Shown: positions 10,472-19,955 of the stretch, piece by piece
Position numbering within the stretch: the first letter of the stretch is position 1
How the letters are laid out: every line of letters begins with the position of its first letter
Origin: Pasteurellaceae bacterium RH1A
Lineage (GTDB): Bacteria > Pseudomonadota > Gammaproteobacteria > Enterobacterales > Pasteurellaceae
DNA length: 64,000 nt
Assembly: GCA_012221805.1 (NCBI GenBank)
Contig: CP015195.1
Location: forward strand, 1,659,771-1,723,770
Direction: 5' to 3'
The notes under the pieces: generated by a model
What the model was told of the DNA's origin: nothing
The model's database searches: none
What the model saw: only the letters and a program-made list of their open reading frames with translations
Translations under genes and position numbers: made by a program

Positions 10472-11230
10472 TTAAAGATGATGCACCACCAGCTTCTTAC
10501 ACTGGCATTCCATAATCTCCGCATCCAAGTTAAAGACCTCAATCAGGCTCTCTCGGGTGATGATCTCATCTGGCGATCCACTCATGACAATTTCCCCATT
10601 TTTCATGGCAATAATGGTGTCGGCATAGGCACAGGCCATGTTGATGTCGTGCACCACCATCACGGTGGTCAGGGCCAATTCATCGGTGAGTTTACGCAAG
10701 AGCCGCATAAGCTCACGGGCGTGGAACATATCCAAGTTATTAAGGGGTTCATCAAGCAAGACGTGGCTGGTTTGCTGGCAGAAGGTCATGGCAATCAAGG
10801 CCCGCTGGCGTTGGCCGCCTGACAGTTCGCTTAAAAAGCGGTTGGCCAGATGGCTAAGTTCAAAACGTGCCAGGGCCTCTTGGACAATCTGTTTATCCTC
10901 CGCTTCTGGCCGGCCCTGATGGTGGGGGTAACGGCCGAACATAAGCAGATCTTCCACGGTAATACGGCTGTGAATTACGTTATCCTGGGTCAAGATGGCC
11001 AGGTGCTGGGCAATCTTGCGGGAGGGAGTTTGGCTGATGTCCATGTCGTCCAGCAAAATCTGCCCCTGTTGGATGGTGTTTAGGCGGGCAATCAGGGACA
11101 GGAGGGTGGATTTGCCCGCCCCATTGGCTCCAATCAGGGCGGTGATCCCGCCGTTGGGAATGGTCAGATTGATATTGTTGAGAATGTTAGCACCGCCGAT
11201 TTGGTGGTGGATATTTTTAATGGTAATCAC
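10472..11230 (-). CDS. Iron-siderophore ABC transporter, ATP-binding protein
   Basis: The 252-residue ATPase belongs to the FecE/CeuD/YclP type. Walker A is GANGAGKS (about residues 34-41), the signature is LSGGQRQRALIAM, and Walker B is HVLLDEPLNNLD with the H-loop VMVVHDINMA. It is the last gene of the minus-strand importer operon: binding protein, two permeases, ATPase. It is separated from the permease by 98 bp holding a family A repeat, which may lower its expression relative to the permeases. The likely substrate is a ferric catecholate-type siderophore, by similarity of the operon layout to vct/ceu/ycl systems. Confidence 0.92.
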   Translation of the reverse strand: MITIKNIHHQIGGANILNNINLTIPNGGITALIGANGAGKSTLLSLIARLNTIQQGQILLDDMDISQTPSRKIAQHLAILTQDNVIHSRITVEDLLMFGRYPHHQGRPEAEDKQIVQEALARFELSHLANRFLSELSGGQRQRALIAMTFCQQTSHVLLDEPLNNLDMFHARELMRLLRKLTDELALTTVMVVHDINMACAYADTIIAMKNGEIVMSGSPDEIITRESLIEVFNLDAEIMECQCKKLVVHHL

Positions 11231-11253
11231 GGGTTGTTCCTAAAGTCCTACTA

Positions 11254-11320
11254 AGATGGCACCAGCCTCCAGGCTGGTGCCTACTATTTTTCAGCACCAG
11301 CCTGGAGGCTGGCGCTATCT
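11254..11320. repeat. Family A palindromic repeat inside ABC operon
   Basis: Two arms, AGATGGCACCAGCCTCC.. (from 11254) and ..CTGGAGGCTGGCGCTATCT (to 11320), are near-perfect reverse complements. Relative to the 1706 copy the stem pairs have changed on both arms (CGTCCACG to CCTCCAGG), so the hairpin is kept. It lies between permease and ATPase genes. Confidence 0.88.
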
Positions 11321-11328
11321 CTGGAAAT

Positions 11329-12270
11329 TTATGCTTTCTTCTTCAAAATCAAATAAATAAAGACCAAGCCACCGGCAAATTCTATGACCACGCTTAACAC
11401 GCCCTGCATTTTCATCACCTGCTCGAAAATCGCCTGGCCGGCCACCAGGGTGATGGCAGAAATGGCGAAGGTCATGGGAATGCGGAGGCTGTGATCAACC
11501 TTGGGGCTGATGGCATTGACGATGGCACAGACCAAGAGGCCCAGGAATAAAATGGGGCCGACCATGGCAGTTGATACCGAAACAAGCAAGGCACAGCAAA
11601 TCAGCAGGTGTTTGGAGAAAGGAGCATAGTCCAATCCCAGGCCGATGGCCCTGTCCTTGCCCAATAAAAGCACATCCAGTTTAAAACGTTGCTGCCAGAT
11701 CCAGATGGCACTCAAGGTAGCAATCACCGAGCCAATCCATAAAAGGGTAACATTGACCGTGTTAAAAGAGGCAAAGGACGAGCCTTGGGCCACGGCAAAT
11801 TCGTTGGGGTCGATCATGCGTTGGAGCATATTGTTAAGGCTCCTAAAGAGTACGCCAAAGATTACCCCCACCAAGATCATGCGGGTTAAATCGGTGTTGC
11901 CCCGGGTCAGGGTTCTAAACAGTAAAAGCGAACCGCCCAGCATAAGGGCTGTTTCAAAGGCAAATTTCCCTCCAGCATGCAGCTGGGTAAAGCCCAGCCC
12001 CCCGAAGAAAAAGACCAGGGCACTTTGGGTCAGCAAATAAAGGGAGTCGAAGCCCAAGATACTGGGGGTTAAAATCGGGTTGTGGGTCAGGGTTTGGAAT
12101 AAAAGCGTAGAAACCCCGATGGTATAGGCCACAATCAGGAGCAGGAGCAACTTTTTGCCCCGGAAAGGCAGGACGAAATCCCAGTTGCCATTGGCCTTGT
12201 AGGTCATAAAAAAGGCACAGGCCCCAGCCAGGAGGGCCAAAAGGAGGAGCATTAAATTTCTAGCCTGCAT
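11329..12270 (-). CDS. Iron-siderophore ABC transporter permease (second)
   Basis: This is an FecCD-family inner-membrane permease. I place the start at the ATG at 12270 (MQARNLMLLLLALLAGACAFF), giving 313 residues. It overlaps the end of the upstream permease by 11 bp, typical of translational coupling. The longer open frame upstream would read backwards through the first permease. About nine hydrophobic helices are seen. The conserved coupling-helix region FLGLLVCAIVNAISPKVDHSLRIPM near the C-terminus fits YclO/CeuC/VctG proteins. It pairs with the product of 12260-13237. Confidence 0.9.
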   Translation of the reverse strand: MQARNLMLLLLALLAGACAFFMTYKANGNWDFVLPFRGKKLLLLLIVAYTIGVSTLLFQTLTHNPILTPSILGFDSLYLLTQSALVFFFGGLGFTQLHAGGKFAFETALMLGGSLLLFRTLTRGNTDLTRMILVGVIFGVLFRSLNNMLQRMIDPNEFAVAQGSSFASFNTVNVTLLWIGSVIATLSAIWIWQQRFKLDVLLLGKDRAIGLGLDYAPFSKHLLICCALLVSVSTAMVGPILFLGLLVCAIVNAISPKVDHSLRIPMTFAISAITLVAGQAIFEQVMKMQGVLSVVIEFAGGLVFIYLILKKKA

Positions 12271-13237
12271 GGCGTTTCCCCTTAAAGAGTAGGTAGAGGA
12301 AAATGATGGTGCCCACCACGCCGAAGACGGTTGAAATCGGGATTTCATACGGGGCATTGATTACTCTTCCTAAAATATCGCAAATCAGCACCAAGTTAGC
12401 CCCCAGCATGACCACGGCTGGCAGGTTTTGGCGAAGCCGATCGCCGGCTAGGCGGGAGACAATATTGGGCACAACCAGGCCAATAAAGGGAATCTGGCCA
12501 ACCGTAACTACCACCACTGCCGTGATCATGGCCACCACAATCAGGGCAAACCAGGTCATCTGACGGTAGTTAATCCCTAAGGCAGTACTGATATTGCGGC
12601 CCAGGCCGGCAATGGAGAGACGATCGGCCATAATATAGACCACCACAGCCAGGCCAGCCGTGAGCCAAAGGAGCTCATAACGGCCAGACAAAATACCTGA
12701 AAAATCCCCCGCAAACCAAACAGAAAGCACTTGCAGGCTGTCGGTTTCATAGGCCACAAAGGTGGTCATGGCCTCAATCACATTACCAAAGACAATCCCG
12801 ACCAGAGGCACCATAAGCTGTTGATGAGGGGGGAGCTTGTTGAGCAGCAAGACAAAAATGGCCATGCCCATCAGGGCTGTCACGGTGGCAATGGACATCT
12901 TAAAAATCAAGGCAGAAGCTGGAAAGAAGAGACTGGCAATCAGAATGCCCACGGCCGCACTCTGGCTGGCCCCGATCATGCTGGGTTCAATAAAGCGGTT
13001 TTTGAGGACAATTTGCAAGACCATACCCGCCACGCCCAGGGTGGCCCCGACCAAGATCACGGCCAGGGTACGGGGCAGGCGACTAATCAGCAGCACCTGC
13101 ATTTGCTCGGGCGAACTAAAAACCTCCGCCCAATGGAAGTCTGCCACTCCCACTGCCATACTGATGGGGCAAAGGAGGAGCAGGAGGATAAAATTAAGTT
13201 TGTTGAGGGAAAGGAAGTTTGGCATTTTTATCGTCAT
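12260..13237 (-). CDS. Iron-siderophore ABC transporter permease (first)
   Basis: This FecCD-family permease has LLISRLPRTLAVILVGATLG and the signature AGMVLQIVLKNRFIEPSMIGAS, plus FIGLVVPNIVSRLAGDRLR near the coupling helix. It resembles YclN/CeuB/VctD. I start it at ATG 13237 (MTIKMPNFLSLNKL, 325 residues); ATG 13225 is an alternative and neither has a good ribosome site. The open frame further upstream runs through palindromic repeats (13251-13279) and is unlikely to be coding. It is the second gene of the importer operon, separated from the binding protein by the repeat cluster. Confidence 0.88.
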   Translation of the reverse strand: MTIKMPNFLSLNKLNFILLLLLCPISMAVGVADFHWAEVFSSPEQMQVLLISRLPRTLAVILVGATLGVAGMVLQIVLKNRFIEPSMIGASQSAAVGILIASLFFPASALIFKMSIATVTALMGMAIFVLLLNKLPPHQQLMVPLVGIVFGNVIEAMTTFVAYETDSLQVLSVWFAGDFSGILSGRYELLWLTAGLAVVVYIMADRLSIAGLGRNISTALGINYRQMTWFALIVVAMITAVVVVTVGQIPFIGLVVPNIVSRLAGDRLRQNLPAVVMLGANLVLICDILGRVINAPYEIPISTVFGVVGTIIFLYLLFKGKRHAG

Positions 13238-13250
13238 AACAAAGATAACT

Positions 13251-13354
13251 GTAACCCCATACGAGCCGTATGGGGTTACGCAAATTAAGCAGCTCCGCTG
13301 CTTAGCAGCCACAGCGTGGCTGAAATAAGTAGCCTAGCACGGCTCGTGCTAGGC
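13251..13354. repeat. Family C cluster of short palindromes
   Basis: Four consecutive hairpins are present. GTAACCCCATACG..CGTATGGGGTTAC spans 13251-13279, AAGCAGCTCCGCTGCTT spans 13287-13303, CAGCCACAGCGTGGCTG spans 13306-13322, and GCCTAGCACG..CGTGCTAGGC spans 13332-13354. The same palindromes recur in opposite order at 41772-41872. The cluster separates the binding-protein gene from the first permease gene of the siderophore operon. Confidence 0.88.
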
Positions 13355-13361
13355 CAAAATC

Positions 13362-14264
13362 TTACTTCTTCTCAAACGCCTCTTTAATCGCTGTTAAATC
13401 CATCTTCATTTGCTCATAACCTGCTGGAGCCAGGTAAGAAGCGGCACTGAGATAGACCACATTGCCATTTTTCCAGGCATTGGTTTGGCGAACCAGGTCG
13501 TTGTCTAACACTTCTTTAGCCGATTTGCCTTCTTGGCCAATGGCAGCAATACGGTCTAAGACAAAGAGCCAGTCTGGGTTGAGTTTTTGGATAAACTCAA
13601 AGCTGACGGGTTGGCCGTGGCCGGCAGCAGTAATGTTAGGATCAACCATCGGCACGCCCACATCATTGTGGATCCAGCTTAAACGGTAGCCCTGGCCAAA
13701 GGCTGAAATCTTGCCACCATTGACCAAAATAATTAAGCCATTTCCCTTGCCCTTAACGGCTTCTTGGGTTTGCTTGAAGAGGGTTTCAATTTCGCCACGG
13801 AGTTCTGCTGCCTTGGCTTCCTTGTCAAATAAGAGACCAAAATCATCAATCCGTTTGAGGCCACTTTCGATAAGCTTGTCGCCGTTATCGGTCATATCAA
13901 TGGCCTTGGCGATGCCACTTACATCATCATATTTCTTGGCAGAACGGGTGCCAACGATGATTAGATCGGGTTTTAACTCGTTGAGGGCTTCCAAATTTGG
14001 CTCAAACATAGTCCCTACATCCTTGGCGGCATCAAAGGTTGGCTTGAGGTAGGGCAGAACTTTTGAGGCATCCGGTGCACCATCAACTTTTACGCCTAGG
14101 GCTTGCAGGGTATCAAGCGAGCCTGTGTCGAATACGGCAATCTTGCTTGGCGTAGCCGCAAAAGTAACCTCGCCACGGGCGGTTGAAATGGTCACATCTT
14201 TGGCAAAGGCAGACGTGGTCAGTGCGGCAGCACAGCTTAGGGTAAAGAGAACTTTTTTAAGCAT
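13362..14264 (-). CDS. Iron-siderophore ABC transporter, periplasmic binding protein
   Basis: I start this at ATG 14264, which follows AGAGGA (8-bp spacing) and gives a clean Sec signal peptide MLKKVLFTLSCAAALTTSAFA before the mature KDVTIST. The predicted length is 300 residues. The upstream extension lacks a ribosome site. It has the cluster A-8 binding-protein features PSKIAVFDTGSLDTLQALG, NLEALNELKPDLIIVGTRS and a C-terminal LAPAGYEQM segment, as in CeuE/YclQ/VctP. It has no lipobox, so it is a free periplasmic protein. It is the first gene of the importer operon, under a Fur-box-like site at 14290-14304. Confidence 0.9.
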   Translation of the reverse strand: MLKKVLFTLSCAAALTTSAFAKDVTISTARGEVTFAATPSKIAVFDTGSLDTLQALGVKVDGAPDASKVLPYLKPTFDAAKDVGTMFEPNLEALNELKPDLIIVGTRSAKKYDDVSGIAKAIDMTDNGDKLIESGLKRIDDFGLLFDKEAKAAELRGEIETLFKQTQEAVKGKGNGLIILVNGGKISAFGQGYRLSWIHNDVGVPMVDPNITAAGHGQPVSFEFIQKLNPDWLFVLDRIAAIGQEGKSAKEVLDNDLVRQTNAWKNGNVVYLSAASYLAPAGYEQMKMDLTAIKEAFEKK

Positions 14265-14289
14265 TGGATGATCCTCTGGTTGAAAGAAA

Positions 14290-14304
14290 GAGAAATAATT
14301 CTCA
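14290..14304 (-). promoter_or_regulatory. Fur-box-like operator for siderophore importer
   Basis: GAGAAATAATTCTCA is a 7-1-7 inverted repeat close to the Fur consensus TGATAATNATTATCA. It sits 26 bp upstream of the binding-protein start codon. This matches expected iron repression of the operon. Confidence 0.6.
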
Positions 14305-14497
14305 AGTATTTTAACGATTTTTTCACTGAGGTAAATGCAAAAAGTTCTCAATTTTGCTTTTTTTGTATGTTTGCTTGAATTTTAGGCATTTTCTATCCAT
14401 TTGCAAAAAATTCGCCCTTTTGGCCCGCTTGTTATTGGACAAATATCCATAAATTAGCGAAAATTAGGCCTATTTTTCATTCCCATACAAGATAGCC

Positions 14498-16741
14498 ATG
14501 ACGACCGAAATTAACTACGAAGGCGTAGAACAAATGCCCATCAAGCGTTTTACCGAGGACGCTTATCTCAACTACTCCATGTATGTGATTATGGACCGGG
14601 CCCTGCCCTTTATTGGCGATGGCCTCAAGCCTGTGCAACGCCGCATTATCTATGCCATGTCCGAGCTGGGCCTCAATGCCCAGGCCAAGTACAAGAAATC
14701 TGCCCGTACGGTGGGCGATGTGCTGGGTAAGTTCCACCCCCACGGCGACACCGCCTGCTATGAGGCCATGGTGCTGATGGCCCAGCCCTTTTCCTACCGC
14801 TATCCGCTGGTGGACGGCCAAGGCAACTGGGGCGCACCTGACGATCCTAAGTCCTTTGCGGCCATGCGTTATACCGAGTCCAAGCTCTCCAAGGTGGCCG
14901 AGCTCCTCTTGGGCGAGCTGGGCCAGGGCACGGTAGAATACCAGCCCAACTTTGACGGCACGCTTGAAGAACCACAATACCTACCCGCCCGCCTGCCCCA
15001 CATTCTGCTTAACGGCACGACTGGGATTGCAGTCGGCATGGCCACCGATATTCCGCCCCATAATATAGAAGAACTGGCCCAGGCCTGCGTCCTATTGCTT
15101 GACAAGCCCCAAACCAGCTTGGATGAACTTCTGACAGTGGTTCAAGGCCCGGACTACCCTACCAAGGCTGAAATCATCACGCCTAGAGCCGATCTGATTA
15201 AGATCTACCAGCAGGGCCGTGGCTCCATCAAGATGCGGGCCGTGTGGGAGCGGGAGGGCAATAATATTGTTATTTCTGCTGTACCCCACCAGGCCGCCCC
15301 GTCTGAGATCGTCAAACAAATTGCCGATCAGATGAAGAATAAGAAGCTGCCTATGGTGGACGATGTGCGGGATGAGTCCGATCAGCACAACCCGATTCGC
15401 CTGGTGATTGAGCCTCGCTCTAATCGAATTGACTATGAGGCCCTTATGAGCCACCTCTTCGCCACCACCAATCTGGAGAAGAGCTACCGGGTCAATATGA
15501 ATATGATCGGTCTGGACGGCAAGCCCATGGTCAAGAACCTACATACCATCTTAAGCGAATGGCTAACCTTCCGCCGGGCCACTGTGACCCGCCGGCTCAA
15601 TTACAAATTATCCAAGATTCTCAACCGCTTGCATATCTTGGCCGGCTTGCTCATTGCCTACCTCAATATTGATGAGGTGATTGAAATCGTCCGCAATGAG
15701 GACAAGCCTAAAGAAGAGCTGATGACACGCTTTAAGCTTAGCGAGCTACAGGCCGAAGCCATCCTCAACCTCCGCCTCCGCCAATTAGCCAAGCTAGAAG
15801 AGGTGGAACTGCGGGCCGAAGAGGACAAGCTACAAAAAGAGCGGGAGGAGTTAGAGCTGATTTTAGGTTCAGAACGCCGCCTCAACACCCTGATCAAGAA
15901 GGAAATCCAGGCCGATGCCAAGGCCTATGCCAACCCACGCATGTCGCCAATTGTGGAACGTGAAGAGGCCAAGGCCATTTCCGAAAGCGAACTGGCCCCA
16001 ACCGAGCCTGTGACCATTATCCTCTCAGAAAAGGGCTGGGTACGCTGTGCCAAGGGCCACGATATTGACGTACAAGGCCTCAACTACCGCACAGGCGATG
16101 GCTATCTGGCCCACGCCCACGGCAAGAGCAACCAACCGGTGGTCTTTATCGACAGCACCGGCCGAGCCTATGCCCTGGATCCAACCAGCCTGCCTAATGC
16201 CAAGTCTCACGGCGAACCGCTGACAAGTCGAGTGACCCTGCCAGAAGGGGCGATCGTTGAGCATATCCTCACCGCCACGCCTGACACCAAGGTGCTGATG
16301 GCTTCTGATTCGGGCTATGGCTTTATCTGCACCTTTGAAGATCTGGTTTCCCGCAACAAGGCCGGCAAGGCAGTGATTTCCTTGACTGAAAATGCCAAGG
16401 TCCTCCCGCCACAAGTGATTGAAGATGAAGAGATGTCTTTGGTCGCCATGAGCAATGTGGGCAGAATGTTGGTTTTCCCACTCTCAGAGCTGCCAGTCCT
16501 CTCCAAGGGTAAGGGTAATAAGATCATCAACATCGCCGCCCAGGCGGCCAAGGAGAGAAAGGAACTCTTAGCCCGGCTCTTGCTGATCAAACCTAACTCT
16601 TCCCTCATCTTTGTGTCAGGCAAGCGTAAGATCACCCTCAAGCCGAGCGATATTGACAATTATCGGGGAGAACGGGCCAGAAAAGGTGCCCAACTGGTCA
16701 GAGGTCTAAGCCACGACTCGACAGTAGAAATTGTCGATTGA
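14498..16741 (+). CDS. parC: DNA topoisomerase IV subunit A
   Basis: ParC forms the breakage-rejoining subunit of topoisomerase IV, which decatenates chromosomes. The 747-residue protein starts [20 protein letters not shown] and contains [20 protein letters not shown], the active-site Tyr region [11 protein letters not shown], and a short C-terminal beta-pinwheel ([24 protein letters not shown]). The quinolone-resistance region reads [12 protein letters not shown], with Thr85 where E. coli ParC has Ser80, while the Glu equivalent to E84 (E89) is kept. parE is not adjacent. A hairpin terminator follows. Confidence 0.97.
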   Translation: MTTEINYEGVEQMPIKRFTEDAYLNYSMYVIMDRALPFIGDGLKPVQRRIIYAMSELGLNAQAKYKKSARTVGDVLGKFHPHGDTACYEAMVLMAQPFSYRYPLVDGQGNWGAPDDPKSFAAMRYTESKLSKVAELLLGELGQGTVEYQPNFDGTLEEPQYLPARLPHILLNGTTGIAVGMATDIPPHNIEELAQACVLLLDKPQTSLDELLTVVQGPDYPTKAEIITPRADLIKIYQQGRGSIKMRAVWEREGNNIVISAVPHQAAPSEIVKQIADQMKNKKLPMVDDVRDESDQHNPIRLVIEPRSNRIDYEALMSHLFATTNLEKSYRVNMNMIGLDGKPMVKNLHTILSEWLTFRRATVTRRLNYKLSKILNRLHILAGLLIAYLNIDEVIEIVRNEDKPKEELMTRFKLSELQAEAILNLRLRQLAKLEEVELRAEEDKLQKEREELELILGSERRLNTLIKKEIQADAKAYANPRMSPIVEREEAKAISESELAPTEPVTIILSEKGWVRCAKGHDIDVQGLNYRTGDGYLAHAHGKSNQPVVFIDSTGRAYALDPTSLPNAKSHGEPLTSRVTLPEGAIVEHILTATPDTKVLMASDSGYGFICTFEDLVSRNKAGKAVISLTENAKVLPPQVIEDEEMSLVAMSNVGRMLVFPLSELPVLSKGKGNKIINIAAQAAKERKELLARLLLIKPNSSLIFVSGKRKITLKPSDIDNYRGERARKGAQLVRGLSHDSTVEIVD

Positions 16742-16766
16742 TATAATAAGTCTTTACTATTAAACT

Positions 16767-16797
16767 AAAAGAAGAGGTCCAACCTCTTCTTTTTTAT
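16767..16797 (+). terminator. Terminator after parC
   Basis: The 12-bp stem AAAAGAAGAGGT / ACCTCTTCTTTT with a CCA loop is followed by T residues. Confidence 0.9.
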
Positions 16798-16819
16798 TTT
16801 TATATTTCAAGGAGTCATC

Positions 16820-17920
16820 ATGAATAAGATAACTAAACTGAGCCTAAGCCTTATCACCAGCCTGGTTTTAAGTGCCTGTGGCGGCAGTGGCGGCGGCTCA
16901 TCCCAGTCACAAGCGGCCCCCATTAACTCGGCCCCCACAGAAAAGGCCCAAGAAAAACAAGCACCCAAACAAGCTCTTCCAAATACTCAAAAGGAAGAAG
17001 CTCAGCCTGAGCCTATGCCTAAAGAATCTGAGGAATCTGCTCTTCCCCCTGTGAAAGAACAAGAGAACCCAACAGATAAAGCACCTCTGCCTAAAGAGCC
17101 TGAAGCTCATCCAAATCCTGAGCAAGCACCTTCTCCTAGCCAAGGGAATGAAGACATTAAACCTGAAAAACCTGTAAAACCTATGGTAGAAGATAGGCAA
17201 CCAGAGCCTATGCCGCAAAGCTATAATGATCAAGAGGTCTTAAAAGAGCTTTCGCTTGACCATGAAGCCCAACCTTATCTAACCCTAACCTTAAATGATG
17301 ATAAGAAGGTTGCCTTAGCCCTAGCCAAGGCGGATGATAAATTAAACCATATCACGAGAGATAAAGTTGAAACCCTGCGAGATAGCCAAGGCAATCTCGT
17401 TGGCTACTATGGCTATGCCTTGGTTAATCATCTCAAGCAAAATGAGGATGAACCAGATAAATTTGAAGGTTTAGCCCCAAAAGATTACTACCTCTTTAGT
17501 GCTGACGAGCGTCAAAAACATCGCCCAGAAACACAGGCAACCTTGCACTATGAGGGTAAAATGTTCTATCGCTACAATGAAGACAACCTTACACCAAAAA
17601 CAGCTGAAGTCTTTGCCCAATATAAGGGGGAGAACAAAACTGCCTCTATGTGGATTAAGGATGGAGCAAACAGATGGTATTTAACAGAAAATCGTGTAGG
17701 AAATTTAAAAGCTGCCCAACGAGAAGTAGATGTTAGTGAAGATGGCGTTTTCAGCGGCCACCTACTACACGATAAAACAGGTGAAGCAACTAAAGTCACG
17801 CCAGATGGCAACTTTGTGGGCGGTTTTTATGGCTCACAAGGCGATGTCTTAGTTGGAGAAGCCAACGGGCTAAACTGGAAAGGCGTTGTTGGAGCAACTG
17901 TTAAACAAGAGGAGAAATAA
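16820..17920 (+). CDS. TbpB-like surface lipoprotein with proline-rich linker
   Basis: The 366-residue lipoprotein has lipobox LSAC (Cys20) and the ribosome site AAGGAG before ATG 16820. Residues 21-135 form a Pro/Glu/Lys-rich flexible linker (repeated PEPMP, PKE motifs). This is followed by a barrel domain with VGYYGYALVNHL, TQATLHYEGKMFYRYNE, GVFSGHLLHDKTGEATKV and GNFVGGFYGSQGDVLVGEANG. The last segment resembles the closing strands of TbpB/fHbp-like barrels, so a Slam-exported surface protein is likely. It shares architecture but little sequence with the protein at 9648. The ligand is unknown. A family A repeat and an IS element lie directly downstream. Confidence 0.75.
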   Translation: MNKITKLSLSLITSLVLSACGGSGGGSSQSQAAPINSAPTEKAQEKQAPKQALPNTQKEEAQPEPMPKESEESALPPVKEQENPTDKAPLPKEPEAHPNPEQAPSPSQGNEDIKPEKPVKPMVEDRQPEPMPQSYNDQEVLKELSLDHEAQPYLTLTLNDDKKVALALAKADDKLNHITRDKVETLRDSQGNLVGYYGYALVNHLKQNEDEPDKFEGLAPKDYYLFSADERQKHRPETQATLHYEGKMFYRYNEDNLTPKTAEVFAQYKGENKTASMWIKDGANRWYLTENRVGNLKAAQREVDVSEDGVFSGHLLHDKTGEATKVTPDGNFVGGFYGSQGDVLVGEANGLNWKGVVGATVKQEEK

Positions 17921-17956
17921 CTCCATGAGCTGATGGCGCCAGCCCCTGGCTGGTGC

Positions 17957-19061
17957 CTTATATAGGCATATAGGACAAAATAGTTGGTAAAAAGTGGCTT
18001 AAAGCCTTATAGTACAAGGCTTTAAGCCCTCTTTTTGAAATATGCACAAAAAACTGTCCTTTCTGCCAACATTCCCCAATCCAGAAGTATGGCAAACAAA
18101 ATAATTTACAGCGTTATAAATGTCTTAGCTGTAATAAAACATTTACGTTTAAAAATAAATTAGATCCTGAAAGAATTTGGCTTGATTATTCATCTGGAAA
18201 ACAAACACAAGCACAGCTAGCAGAAAAATACTCCTGCTCTTCTCGAACTATTCGAAGATATTTAGAGAAACACCCTAAATCCTCCTTAAATAAACCTCAA
18301 AACACATACTTGAACTTAATTATTGATACAACATTCTTTCACCGGGATTTTGGTGTAATGGTGTTTGTTGATAGCTCTACAAAAAAGTAATTTATCACCA
18401 AATAGTCAAAACAGAAAAAGATATCTATTACAAGAAAGCGATGAACTGCTTAAGGGAAAGAAACTATATTATTCAATCAGTTACCTGTGATGGACGCAGA
18501 GGTCTATTAAAAGACTTATTCAATACACCAACACAGATGTGTCAGTTTCATCTTGTCGCAATCGTAATGAGGGCATTGCGAAAGAAGCACCAATCACATG
18601 CGGGAAGAGAACTAAAAAGTATTATTAAGACACTTAAAACCAGCTCTAAAAATGAATTTTATTTAAAAATATATGAATGGAAGAAAAAACATCAATCATT
18701 TTTAAATGAACGGTCAGATAAACCAAATGACAAAGGGAAATACCCTTATAAACATCGAAGTGTAAGAAGTGCTGCTGCGAGTATTAAGCGTTATTATGAT
18801 TATATTTTTACCTATGAGAAACATCCTGAGTTAAATATTGAAAAGACAACAAATAGGATTGAGGGTTTATTTAAGGAGTTAAAAGACAAATTACGCCCGC
18901 ACAGCGGTTTAACAAGAAAGCATAAGATCTTGTTTATACAGGATTTTTTGAATAAAAAGAGCTGGTAAAGATCCTTTAAAATAATCCTTACCAACTTTTT
19001 TGTCCTATAGAAGCATAAAGTGCAAAAAGACCAACTATTTTGTCCTATATGCCCTTATATA
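17957..19061. mobile_element. IS256-like insertion sequence (zinc-binding variant) with 8-bp target duplication
   Basis: The element runs from 17965 to 19053 (1,089 bp). It has perfect 23-bp terminal inverted repeats, GGCATATAGGACAAAATAG.. at 17965-17987 and its complement at 19031-19053. It is flanked by the direct repeat CTTATATA (17957-17964 and 19054-19061). An 8-bp duplication fits the IS256 group. A perfect 11-bp hairpin (GGCTTAAAGCC / GGCTTTAAGCC, 17996-18028) lies just inside the left end. A second copy of the right-end motif, CCAACTTTTTTGTCCTATA, lies at 18991-19009. Confidence 0.88.
18042..18968 (+). pseudogene. IS256-like transposase, variant with N-terminal zinc finger; frame interrupted
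   Basis: Read across two A6 tracts, the product begins with a zinc-ribbon (CPFCQHSPIQKYG, then YKCLSCNKTF), then a helix-turn-helix (QLAEKYSCSSRTIRRYL). The catalytic core follows: LIIDTTFF, QSVTCDGRRGLLK, MCQFH and NRIEGLFKELKDKLRPHSG. The ATG at 18042 is in the frame of the C-terminal part, but the zinc-ribbon part is in another frame. Dropping one A in the first tract would give MHKNCPFC. The second tract, A AAA AAG then TAA (18381-18390), needs a -1 shift to continue as KKVIYHQIV. It is either a decayed gene or one that uses slippage at AAAAAAG. The longest uninterrupted part is 18441-18968. Confidence 0.75.
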
Positions 19062-19109
19062 TCAATACCTTATCAGCACCAGCCTGGAGGCTGGCGCTAT
19101 CTTAGGCAA

Positions 19110-19868
<759 letters not shown>

Positions 19869-19955
19869 TTAGCGAAAATTTCATAAAAATGCTTGGAATT
19901 TGACAAGCCTATTAGCTAAGGGTAGTATGCCCAAAATCTATGAGGAGAAAGAAGC

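Larger units (their letters stand above)
17932..19101. repeat. Family A palindromic repeat split by an IS element
   Basis: The left arm GATGGCGCCAGCCCCTGG.. (17932-17957) and right arm CAGCACCAGCCTGGAGG.. (19074-19101) are the two halves of a family A repeat. They are separated by the IS256-like element, which inserted into the loop between them. Confidence 0.85.

Noticed and set aside
13238..13312. N-terminal extension of the first siderophore permease
   Set aside because: It would translate part of a palindromic repeat and precedes a normal permease start.
12731..13328. Long plus-strand open frames opposite the siderophore permease
   Set aside because: They are antisense shadows of a well-supported permease gene, with His/Gln- and Arg-rich low-quality sequence and no ribosome site.
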